From the NCBI GenBank assembly GCA_009760855.2, contig WPIO01000003.1, positions 6,142,501 through 6,206,500 of the forward strand: 64,000 nucleotides of DNA. The letters are read 5' to 3'. The DNA is from Cristatella mucedo (Eukaryota; Bryozoa; Phylactolaemata; Cristatellidae). Shown piece by piece: positions 37,029 through 47,699 of this stretch. Both the position numbers and the translations under genes were made by a program. The notes under the pieces are model-generated. The model was not told the origin of the DNA. It saw only the letters and a list, made by a program, of their open reading frames with translations, and made no database searches. How positions within the stretch are numbered: position 1 is the first letter of the stretch; each line of letters opens with the position of its first letter.

Positions 37029-37173
37029 CATCTTGTTGGGTAATGTAAGTAGCCTTCCAGATGAAGATGGAGCCATTTCCAGGCTTGCAAGACTTGGTAT
37101 TAGGTAGCAGTTCCCTAAGTGCACCAACAAAGAGCGGCCATGGATTGGTCTTTAACTTATGAACCTTGAAGAG
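37029..37173 (-). CDS. unidentified exon (phase 0 to 1)
   Basis: A strong acceptor (ttttttacctctgctcttag) and a strong donor (gtgagtgc) bound 48 fully open codons. They include LFVGALRELLPNTKSC, then GNGSIFIWKATYITQQD. I do not recognise the family. The phases are those of a CTHRC1 first-half exon, but the sequence resemblance (LFVGALR to LFSGSLR) is too slight to call. It joins in phase to 36933, giving a gene end. Confidence 0.5.
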
Positions 37174-38385
37174 CTAAGAGCAGAGGTAAAAAACCTTTTC
37201 TGGGTCTGAGTCATTTTTGGCACCGAATCTGGCAATATTGATTGCTAGTTGAGTAAGCAATGGCTAGCATCTCTAAGGAGAGTGATGTATTAGGAAACGG
37301 ATAAGGATATGGATCGCATTTATTTTGTTAAAATCTTATATTGATAGCCTAAAAAATAGTCAGCAGCTGAGAGCAAGAACATATGAATATTACAGAGCAA
37401 GAATGTATGAATATCACTTTTAAAATTAGTAGAAAACTATATCCGAGTAAATCATTGTGACTGCTAAGGATACGGTAGTAAGTAATATCGTTTCACATAG
37501 AATTTTTAAATTCATCTCAACGACATGTTTATAAGTAACCTTTCTCAAGCTGTGGTTGTGGCACCCAGTAGACCCTTCAGCAGCGAAAAGCAGAAGGGTT
37601 TATGGTGGTGCCGTACTTGGTCATTGGCGAGAGGTTAGACTAATCTCAAGATTACACTTGGTAAGAAATGCCGTTACTTTCACATCCATGCTCAAACAAA
37701 ATTCAGATGGCATTAACGAATACAGGGCCTTCTAGGGCACTGCCAGCTCAGCATATTTTTGCATACTGTGAAGCATACACTTTTTTATTAAAAGTGAGTG
37801 GCGAGAAAAATTACTCAAAGTTGTGTTCAATATTTTATTTTATTGGCGTGAAGATCGTCGGATGAGCTAGGACTTTCTATTAGTGGGCAATACATTGTGT
37901 TCAATCATAATCTTCATTTGATTTTACTAGCTAATTGCTCGTCAGCTAAAAAAGTGTATAATAGTGTTCTTTCTTCGTCTCGGCACCATTATATTTTAGT
38001 ATTTATTTTATAGAAAAAGTACACTGTGCCAGTTATTAGTACCTATCAGTGTGCATAGACTGGTCTTAAAAAGCGTGAAATACTTTATTGGGAATGAATA
38101 GGTCGCATTCAAACCAAACAGTGTCAGCATTAGACTCATCAGTTATTGGACCAGTCTAGATTGCACCGGCAGAATAGAGAACTGACGTAACTCCTTTGAC
38201 TTTCCACGGTCTTGTCCATCTCCATTCATGCATGCAACCTGAGGCTTTAGTGCTTCAATACATATCGCTCTAAGTCAAGAAATCTAATGGTGCCGACCAT
38301 GCCCTTTGGAACCATATCGTTGGTTGGTCCGTATTGAAGACGTGGAACTGATTAGACGATAACTAAGCCCAAGCTTGAAAAATGT
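37174..38385. other. no feature recognised
   Basis: Short AT-rich frames only; probably the intron upstream of exon 37173. Confidence 0.45.
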
Positions 38386-38518
38386 TGTAGAAGATCGGGA
38401 ATGAATGTTCATCGACAGGCATTTGAAGACTATTGTAGATAGTACCTATCGATTCCAGCAAAGGCCTAGTCTAGCTTCTATGAAAACTATTTTGAATCAC
38501 AGATGCACAATCCAAAAA
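38386..38518. repeat. 133-bp dispersed direct repeat, copy 2
   Basis: Direct copy of 35784-35916. It ends exactly where LINE family A (38519 on) begins, so it forms the 5' junction of that insertion. Confidence 0.85.
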
Positions 38519-40290
38519 CGCTGATGTCGACGATCAGCCATCGAATCGACCGCTTCCAGATTAGCTCCTTACCTGATGATCCTTGTGATGATCGAGCCGA
38601 TCGCTTCTCTCGATTCTTTGTGGCGAAGGAAGGAGTTTATCCCTGCGATGACCAAATTCCCCCTAGAATGCTGTTCCCCGATTCCTGGCTGTACCTTAAT
38701 GTCTACAGTTAAGCAGGTCACTAGTAATCTAGTCCAGAAGTTCGCATCTCAATCAAAGAAGACAAATCCTCTGGACCCAATTTCCACTATCCTGCTCCTA
38801 CGTAGCATTTATCTGCTGCTGCCATGCATAACTAACATCATTAGTTTGTCATTAGCCTCAGGTTATGTCCCAGCACTTTTCAAAAAAGCTGTAGTCAGGC
38901 CACTCCTAAAGAAAGCAGCACTAGACTAACAGAACTTGAGCAACTATCGCCCAGTCTCTCTTCTACCATTCCTGTCGAAGACACTGGAACAGGTCGTGGT
39001 GGACCAGCTGAACTCATATATTGCTACTTCAAACCTTGCTAGTAAGTTCCAGTATGGCTTTAGAGCTAATCACTCAACAGAGTCAGCGTTGCTAAGGATA
39101 CATAACGACCTACTTAGGAATGGAGACATGGGTAGAGAGTCTCTGCTTTTTTTGCTCAAACTTTCAGCAGCTTTTGATAAGGTCGATCGCAGAGTTATTC
39201 CAGAGCGCCTCTCATTTTACCTGGGCATCACGGGCACTGCTCTGCAATGAATCATGTCCTAGTGCAGTGGGAGACTCCAGAGTATTGACGTGAATAGACA
39301 AAGATCATCCGAGGTACCTCTGAAATGTGGCGTACCTCAGGGCTCCGTGCTAGGTCTGGTTCTTTTCACCGTTTATACTCTTCATCTCGCAGATGTGATT
39401 GCCAAGCACAATCTTGCCATTCACTTTTATGCGGACGACACTCAGTTGTACCTTTGCTTTGATCCCTCCAAGCATTCAAGCACCTCGAATTCCCTCAACT
39501 CACTTGCTGCATGTATTGATGACATCCGCACATGGATGGCAGAAAATTTTCTAAAACTAAACGATTATAATACTAACTTACAAGTCATGCACAAACCCAG
39601 TTGGTCACTGCATTCTTGACATCACGTCTTGACTTCTGTTACTCATTGCTTACTGGCCCACCGGCATGTGCAATCAGGCGATTACGGCTGGTGCAAAACT
39701 CTTCAGTTCTCTCCAGTTCTCGGCGAAGTACCCTGGTGACCAGTCAAGAAACGGATCGAATTAAAGGTTTGGTCGCTTACTTTTAGGTCACATCCTTATT
39801 TGGCTCCAGCCTATCTCTCAAATCTACTCCCCCACCAGACCAAGCTAAGTACCACCTGCTTTTTTGAATCCAATAGTTTACCAATACCTTGTACAAACAT
39901 AAAATCATTTGGAGACATTGATTTTGCTCGTTTGCTCCCAAAGCCTGGAACTCACTTCCGACTTGCGTCTGAACATACTCTGACTTGACCACATTTAAAG
40001 GGAGTTTAAAAACAAACCTATTTTGTACAGCTTTTAGTGGGTCCCTGCGATTCGTCTTGCATGTGCATATGTGTGCTAACATTGTGCGTGCAGCCACTAA
40101 CCACATCATTTGCTTGCTGACCCTGTGCATGTCACCCCTAATCATGTTATTCGTGTTGTTTATTAAGTATGATATTACTCACCAGTCAATTGCATTTCCC
40201 TTTGCTGCAAATGTTAAGTGCCTATAGAGATATAGAGTTCTCTGAAGGCACTGTATCAAGTGCATTAAAATCGTTATTATTATAATTCTA
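38519..40290 (+). mobile_element. LINE family A, plus-strand copy with thumb deletion
   Basis: The copy begins in the endonuclease-RT linker (DDRADRFSRFF). It continues with SYRPVSLLPF-type NYRPVSLLPFLSKTLEQ, FRANHSTESALLRI, SAAFDKVD, GVPQGSVLG, FYADDTQLYLCF (YADD codons at 39428-39439) and MAENFLKLND. At about 39600 the frame jumps from KPS to TAFLTSRLDFCYSLL, missing roughly 75 residues of the family. The C-terminus (THFRLASEHTLT, LKTNLFCTAFSGSL) and the ATT tail follow to 40.29 kb. Several stops separate the frames. Confidence 0.85.
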
Positions 40291-40649
40291 TTAGGCTGTG
40301 ATTTGTAGGCAGCTTGACTTTTTACCTCCTGTAAATCAGTGTTGAATTGGAGATTGGATTAAATGAGGATCTTTTCGATAGCAAAATAGAAGATATTGAA
40401 AGAGAATAAATTATGAATACACATTAGTTTCCGTTCATTTATATTTTCATGAATGATATCACGACTAACTTCGTTATAATACAAGTAATTTTGGTACAAC
40501 AGATGTCTTCGAACTTGGTTAGCAGGTCATGGTGGTCAGCTTGACTAATCAATTGTATCACCTGGATGGTGGCCTCAACCACGTGAGAAGCCATTAGAAA
40601 ATTATGGTGTGCTTTTGACACGTTAAAGGCAGCTCTATGGCGAGGAGTT

Positions 40650-40790
40650 TAATTCATTTGTATAGCGCCCAAGAGAACTTAATCTCTATTCAGGCGCTTT
40701 ACATATGCCTCGGGGCTTGAGCCCACGACCTCAGCCAGACCTTTGCCGGGGCGAGCGCCTTAACCGCTGGACCAATCCAGCTAATATGCT
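40650..40790 (-). mobile_element. tRNA-derived SINE with a LINE A-like tail
   Basis: On the minus strand there is an A-box-like tggtccagcggttaaggcgc, then a B-box-like gtgggctcaagccccg (plus 40711-40726), at tRNA spacing. It is followed by catatgtaaagcgcctgaatagagattaagttctcttgggcgct, the 3' box of LINE family A. A tail shared with a LINE is the usual sign that the SINE is mobilised by that LINE's reverse transcriptase. Confidence 0.75.
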
Positions 40791-40949
40791 CTTGATCAGG
40801 TGCAAGAAAACGAAGAATGTAAACACGAGCATGCTTGCAATAAGTTGTATTGCATGAGTTTGTTGCCAAGCTCACATAAAAATAACGAATTTCATAGTGA
40901 CCTCGACAGTCCCTCTAAACATAGTAATAAAACAATGCAATGCATTATC

Positions 40950-41640
40950 ACCAACTTAATAACTGTTAAGCACTTTACATTGACTCCAAAGGAAGCATAA
41001 TCCTTTGTTGGTGGTAAAATAGCATTTTAACAAACATTACATGGATTTGAGATGGCATGCACAGCGTTAAAATGTAGGTATGGCAATTGGCAGCCTGATA
41101 AGCTCCAGTACCAGGTAAGCGATTAAAGTAAAAACCACAGCGCCTACCAAATGCTGTGAGAAACAGAAGCATTTAAATCATTTTCAAAGGTCGGCCAGTC
41201 ACGGAATGTTGTGACTTAAGTCAGTAATGAGTTATTAAATTTTGGAGGGTACGAACACTGTCACCATGTCTAATGGATTCGGGTTTGTAATTGGCATAGG
41301 AAAACATTTTAGCCATGCAAACTTGTTAAAGTTGATAGCCTGGTGGGACTGGTTCTGATAGGTAAGCTGGAGCCAGAGAATGAGGAGAAATAAAATTGAC
41401 TGCCTTAAAATATAAGTCGATATAGTGCTTTAATAGGAGCCTATGCAGATATGCCAGAAGTGGTGCGATGTGGCAACTACCAGGCTCGAGACAGGCTCGT
41501 TTACGTGCAGAGTTTTTCACAAACTGTAGGGGCCAGATTGCACAGGCCCGGTAGAACAACAGGCAGTGAGTTACAGAAGTCAAGAAGGGGTGTCAGAAAT
41601 GCGTAGAATAATTTGGATTTATCCACTCTGTCTCTGGAGT
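40950..41640 (-). mobile_element. LINE family A-like, degenerate 3' fragment
   Basis: A frame at 41583-41326 reads CAIWPLQFVKNSARKRACL, CHIAPLLAYLHRLLLK and SLAPAYLSE, a worn copy of CAIRRLQLVQNSAARLVC, CHITPLLADLNWLPVK and SIAPAYLSD. The 3' tail is present only as traces. Confidence 0.7.
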
Positions 41641-42088
41641 TATGAATAATACTTATGCTTTTGTTGGAAGCAAGAGTTCCTGGCAGTTAAAAGCTGTTCT
41701 GACTTGGTTAAACTCCCGTAAAGCTTATAGCCTAGTGCTCAAACTAGCCAAAATGCAAAGGCTCACGAGCAAAACGCTGTGCCTACTGCATGGCTTTGCC
41801 TGCACATTTTCTTTGATAAATGATATCACGACTGGCTGTAAAAATTAAGAAGTGGTAAAAAATGATGAGCAGCCAATGCTATCTAATTTCCCATGCAAGC
41901 GATTACAGCGCCCTCTCTTGTTATTCTATTTTAAAGTTGGTCTATTGATGTCAAAGGGCATCTGAAGTCGCAGCCCAACACCCCTTGGATCACATACAGG
42001 TTTTTTGAATACAAAGTAGCCTTGCCTAGGTGGAGATGCAGGCCTAGCAAAGCACCCCAAGAGCAATACGTCCCACGTGCATGCTTAC

Positions 42089-42323
42089 CTGCCGTGGTGT
42101 TATAGTAGAGCTGGAGACAGGTCTTCTGGTGCTGAGCGCACGACATAGTGCACTCCAGCTGAGTTCGCGACTTATGGGTGACAGTGCCATCTGGGAAGGA
42201 GCTGACCTGCGCCCACTGAGCGCTGCTGTAGCCGCCAGCGATGCAATACGTAATCTGTGCAGCCCTTGCGATTGCAGCGTTCAGTAATGTCAGTGCGAAC
42301 CAGAAGACGCATCCACGAGACAT
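42089..42323 (-). CDS. signal peptide plus PAN/apple-like first exon
   Basis: The frame starts MSRGCVFWFALTLLNAAIARA, a typical signal peptide, followed by AQITYCIAGGYSSAQW. It then has the Cys pattern ECTMSCAQHQKTCLQLYYN, which resembles PAN/apple domains (s..eCa..C.....C..f.Y). The exon ends in phase 1 at gca g|gtaagc. An upstream in-frame ATG (42356) would add 11 residues, but the start at 42323 puts the hydrophobic core directly at the N-terminus. The remaining exons of this gene were not identified. It could belong to the exon pair at 37 kb, or be the 5' end of the CTHRC1-like gene further downstream on the same strand. The product should be secreted. Confidence 0.6.
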
Positions 42324-43013
42324 AGCTCTAGTAGGCTGATGCATGCACTCTGCCATAAGTGCTGCTACGTATACAGCACCATCTTTCCCGCTTCCCGACA
42401 GGTATGATAAGAGCTTTATCGACTGATCGACTAATACATGCTAACAAGTGTCCACAGAAAGAAAACACAAAACAACGACAACAAAAGAAGCAATACTGGT
42501 CCCTTCAACTCCATTGGGCACAAGAAAAAACTATGCCAGCAGCCAACCACTAGGGAGGTCGGACAAATCTGTTTACGAACAACCTTTGGCCTGCAGCTGG
42601 CCTTTAAACCATGGGTTATCAGCTGAGCTGGTTTGACTAGCTTGGACCATCAAATATAATGGCTGCAAGGCCTCGGTAACAATAAAGTGAACCGAGGTGT
42701 ATGCTAACATCATGCTATCGATCCTAACTTATTGTGTTACTGAAACCCATTTTACTCGACATTTCTGCTATATCCTATTCATTAAATTGGAGCTTTAACA
42801 GTGGCTAGTGAATGAGAGGTTTCCGCAAGGTTCATACATAAGGTGAAAACTCAGTCTCGGGGCTGAGTGAGGGATTCACCGATCCTTCCACAACTGAGCC
42901 TTTGGTAAGATTCACTTTTTTGCTTGGAGGATAATACCGATTTCACACCTTTCAAGCCTAAATATCGCTCAATATCGGTGTATTCGAAGGTTACTAGGCG
43001 GCTCAGTGTGCTT

Positions 43014-43250
43014 CAATTGAAGTTAGATAGGTCAGTATGCCATTCGTCTATTGCAGGGATAATTTGAATGGGAAGGTTTCGGAGAGCAAGCTGCCATTCC
43101 ACACTTTGAAGCATCAGCAATCGAGCCGGTGGATTAAGGGGTGGAGGAGAAAGCTGATGAGGGTAAAAAGTGAGGTACCGGGCTTTACATACTGAGGCAC
43201 ACTTCATTCCATGCAAATAGAAACTCCAATAAAAGCACCTTCTGGTCATA
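43014..43250 (-). pseudogene. possible CTHRC1-like relic
   Basis: A 78-codon minus-strand frame begins RRCFYWSFYLHGMKC and later has LMLQSVEW. These resemble CTHRC1 C.RWYFtfnGaeC and rtsSVEG at about the right spacing. No intron separates the two parts, whereas the intact gene has a phase-1 intron there. The VG.C and TG..SR parts are missing, and the frame is closed upstream by a stop. It could be an intronless or intron-lost relic of the family, or chance. It sits between the PAN-like exon (42.3 kb) and a LINE B tail (43.5 kb). Confidence 0.3.
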
Positions 43251-43477
43251 TATCTTCATTTCCCCTAACTACTTTGCTCCCTTTATGCTGTCAGCTGACT
43301 TGATCCCCTGATAGTTTTAATCCTCTGCTTGACGTTTCTATTCCATCTGAAGTGCAACTAGTCTGCACATTCCATATCAAGTATTAGCTTTCTCGTGAAA
43401 CGATGCTGTACTCACACTGCCCAAATACTTTTTTGTAACAATTACAAAACACCACTACTAAATGGACAGGCGTGTGC

Positions 43478-43775
43478 TCAAGTATGTATGTATGTATGTA
43501 TCTCCGTCAGTAACTCCACAAAGTCATAAAGACCATGTGCGTGTTACGCAGGAGAGATTTGTATAGCGCACTCACCGCCTAAGCGGCTTTCGGTACGCAT
43601 TCGGTAGCCAACAGACTTCGTCTCACACAACAAAGAGAAAGCGGGAAGCATAGCAGAGTTAGGAGAGCAGTTGAGGTAGTGAGTAGCATAGAAGTAGCAG
43701 TTCAGGACCGCTGAAAAAGATGTGCGATAGTCGGCAGTTAGAGAGTAGATGTCACTTGTTACTACTAGTGCTAGA
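43478..43775 (-). mobile_element. LINE family B 3' end
   Basis: The 3' end sequence (atctccgtcagtaactccacaaagtcataaagac) is preceded on the plus strand by an (ATGT)n run, the element's terminal repeat. The frame (YRTSFSAVLNCYFYATHYLN) matches the last residues at 7.3 and 18.4 kb. Truncated after about 300 bases. Confidence 0.75.
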
Positions 43776-45719
43776 TTCAAAATAGTTTCCATTTTCAGTT
43801 ATAAACCAAAGAGAGGTTTTAGGTTGTTTCCTTGATAACTTAGATACAATGGATCTGCATAGATACTATCTAATTTCGAAAGTGATGCTCTAGGGCAAAT
43901 CAGATACTTTAATTCGTTTTGGGTTGCCAAGATAAGGAATCTCAATCCTAATAAAAATCTGCACCTGGGATATTAGAATTCCTATCTCTCAAAAAAATTT
44001 GATGTTCAGAGGAAACTACAAACTCAAGACAAGAACGATATACTGCTATTTTGAATACACGATTCACTTTCTAGCCCGTTGTTAATGCATTTTTCCCTAA
44101 CCTGTTGGTTGACAGAAATTAAATGCATCAATCGTAGTAAATGTATATTGGCTGTGTTTTATTCCTTCATTTGAAAAAGGTACGTGAATAATACCACGGG
44201 TTTCTAACATCATTTTACCTCTAACATGATGAGAAGGCATTCAGGATACTCGATAGATGGCTGTGTTTAGCTTTTAATGAGAATGGATATCCGAATTACA
44301 ACTATTCTTGCTAACACTTTGGTTTTTCTTTTACCCAAACCATACAAACAATAAAGGCTCATGGTGAAAAGGTGGACCTTTTTACAAACTTAAGATTTAT
44401 AGTGGAAGTTATATACCTATGCTTAGGCTTGACATCATTCTTTAGCTGGTCAAATCTGATTTAGGGCTTCTTGAGAAGAATCGGTTGATTCTGTATGTCG
44501 ATTGATCAATCGGGAGCTTCTGAATTTATTCATGAAAAGAGTAAATAGGACAGCTTATTTTTTATTGAAAGACTAACTTAGCTGAAAACCATTTTCGATT
44601 GCAGAAGCTTAACCTTAGCTCTAATTGTTGATAGTTTTTTTCAAGTTTCAATGGTGTATTATAGTCTTCATAAAAGCAACGTATCTATTATAACATTCAA
44701 AAAAGACTTGACAAGTACTGACTGCAGATTTGGTTTTACGACCAAAATGTCCACAGCATTCGATGAAGCAGACGGGCTATGGATAAATTCTGGTGATCAT
44801 GCTAAACCATTCACTGAAAAACGGAGTGTGAAAGAACACAAGCTTGCAGCCTGTGAGCACTGGGGGGAGACCTTGCGATGACTCTCTCAGACTGCCTTCC
44901 CAGCCGCAAGCCCACGACCAGTGGATGGGCAGACGATGACTCGGCAGTCCTGCCCAAATCCATGCATTGGCTGCATCTGTGGGGACATCAATCTACCACA
45001 AACTGCCGACAGCGGTCTGGCGGGTTCGGAACGAACAATGGCCCGACAGTGCGAAAAACAACTCATGCATACAATATAAGGGTTGCTGGAAGAGTACAAC
45101 GGCAGGGGAGGGCGAGATCCCTCGTCGCAGCAGCCGTCTAGTGTGTGTAGACTGGGCTTGGCTGCCGTTGCCTGGAATAAAGGTTTCGGTGTTGGAGCCA
45201 GCAGACTTGTTGCTCGGTCGCACAACCCCGCCTGACGGCAGATCATGTGGAGGGCTGTCACACAGATATCTCAATTTTTGTACCCAATAAGTCTTAGCTC
45301 AGTTTAAATTCGGATCGTGCATTTCTAATAACATAACTGTACTCGTTAACTGATGTGTGCGAACAAAATTTAAAAACAAAATCCAGGCTATGAGTTTTGG
45401 TTACGTCTTGTAATCATGGTAGAGCATTTCATCGTAAGGAACAGCCAGATCAGCCGTGATCGCCCAAAATCCTGAGAGCACCTGAGCTGAATCCAACATC
45501 AGATGCTATTTCTATTATTAAGTATAATCCGTCATAACATTTCATAATTTAATTATTAAGAAAGAGCATATCAAACAATAATAATTACCTAAACTAATGT
45601 GGAGAAGCTTTTACTCTTTTAATTAAACCACCATTAGCGCACAGTCGTTTAATTTTCATGAGCTTTCACTTCCTGCTACCCTTGATCAAATCGAAGTCTT
45701 TTTACTATTGAACGCCACT
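43776..45719. other. no gene recognised; GC-rich block 44870-45290
   Basis: AT-rich up to 44.8 kb. From 44870 to 45290 GC is clearly raised and frames of 87-124 codons open on both strands, none with known motifs. An aataaa near 45176 in the block could be part of a transposon terminal region; no repeat partner was seen in the window. Confidence 0.4.
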
Positions 45720-46715
45720 CATTTGATCCCATTTGAATTCAACAGCCCTGTCTCAAATTTAATGGTGGTTAAACGAAATTACAAATTTGGCTAAGATTTC
45801 GTTTCTTATAAATTTAAAGCCAAAAGCTGGACAGGGTTTCGGCTAGTCTATCTCCTGTAGCACCTCACCGCCCTTTCGTTAACGTTGCAACCAAATTTCT
45901 CAAAGGATAGCCACAGCTTCTGTTAGTCAGTCAAGTCAGTCATGCTCAACTATGTACCTTAGCAAACATTGCTATCTGCTTTGATGGCGATTCCATAGCC
46001 AAGCAGCTCTCTCTATCCACTCATGACGTTCCGTGCATATATTTTACTAAATATTTACTTTCAAGTCTTCTGGTCTGCACAGTGAGAGGAGTATTGGTTG
46101 CTGAAACTGTGATTCTAGGCTTTCCTGTTCTGAAAGGTCAACCTGCCACCTTCCGCGACTTCTCTCTTACCTGTACTGGACACACATTAAGCAGCTTATA
46201 GATATAAATTAAATTCTGCCACGTATTTGTTGGCATCTTCATTGCATAGCTCCGCGATTCAAACTCAAAATGATTCCTCATTATGTTTCGCACCGTAGTT
46301 GCTGCTCTTCTCGATCAACAGGTGTATCTCTTCCTCTGTGTAGTTAAAAATAAATTGAAGACTATGACTTTAGTTGATTTGCTATGAATGCCTATCAGTC
46401 CGTGCTGACGTAATTAAAAAATTCTTGACTGAGTTGCATTTGAAAAAAGCTAACCACACACTCCTATTATCCTACTACCTCCTATTAGGGTTTATTCAAA
46501 ACTAAAAAATCATTTCGTTGACGGTTTCACTTAAAAAATGTGCTTTTTATAACTAACAGACCGATGCATCTTATTTCTATTATTTCGTGGAAAAGTCCGT
46601 GATTATGAACTTTGACGTTCGCTTAGTACTCAAAAATGGAAGCTGTAGGTCCAGAATTTTGAAAAACGCTAGTTTTACTTTTAATATTAGCTTTATGTTC
46701 GACTCGCGACCTGGC
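45720..46715 (+). mobile_element. LINE family C relic, RT C-terminal region
   Basis: The sequence aligns loosely over about 1 kb with 54.05-54.99 kb. A short reading, CHLPRLLSYLYWTHIKQLID, fits the C-terminal RT block CHITpLL..L.WLPvKqrI.F. No intact frame remains. Confidence 0.5.
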
Positions 46716-47699
46716 ACGGCTATTGGGTAAAAGTCTCCCTGTTCACAGCTCAGCTGTCGAGGTCTGCTTGATTGGTCGTTTCTTGCTGGGAGCCGGGTCT
46801 TTCGTCCTATAGCTGAGAAGCTCCCAGTTGGACTCCACTGCTCCAGCTCTTCAAGTCTGGGGCAGTTGAGATCTCCAGTGCACAGCTCACCATCGTGGGC
46901 AGACAGCTAGCTATGAGCAGACACTTCCACTGACTGTATTCAATCCCTCCTCACTCAGCTGTGGCACATGTGGCATGCCTTTCCTTTGGAGACCGAATCA
47001 GTCGAGCTCAACCGTCCTGATTTAGAAACTGGTCCAGCTAAAAAGAGGTGACTTCGGACAATAATTTTGTTTACAATTTTGTGTTAGCTATTCCTTTGTG
47101 TAACTGACCAGGAGGCTGCCTGGCCACCGTCAGCAAGGTGGCAAACCCTCTGCCCAGCTTCAAAACCTGGTTCGATTGATAACCTGAACATCCAATCCCA
47201 GTGAAGCCGCTTCTACTACCACGGACTACAACCCATTTGATAATAGCTGTGTTTTTGGCTTGCCCAATTTTCCAATCGCATTTGGAAGTAACCCATATGT
47301 GCCTCTCTAGTTAGCCCTTAGTTGGTGCTGGCTGGGACGTATTAACTTTATTAGGGTGCTGAGAAAGAGCACTCTTGTCAAGCTTCATATCCAAGATAAA
47401 GACTTTTACAGTAACCTGACCTCTGAAGGCATCGAGCAGGTTGATTTTCTGCCGTGCTTGTTCTTTGATGGAGCCCTTGAGCCCATAAATTTATCGGTCC
47501 CGACTCTCTGTGCCTCAGGTATTGTTATGAATGGCTGGGTCACAAAGCCGGCACAAATAGACTAATGGCTCTGCTGTCTTCTCAGCATCACACGGCCGGA
47601 TTGCATGAACTTGCTTTAGCTGCAGAGGAGGCGTACCGAAGTGCAGTTGGTCAGACGGGCCATGGCTTGAATCAGTTGCAATCAGGCCCTCATCGAAGA

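Noticed and set aside
40711-40775. tRNA gene
   Set aside because: Has Pol III boxes but no tRNA fold or anticodon arm that I can pair; continues into a LINE-like tail, so a SINE.
44887-45261. 124-codon minus ORF in the GC-rich block
   Set aside because: Frames of similar length are open on the plus strand; no motif and no splice context, so left as unassigned sequence.
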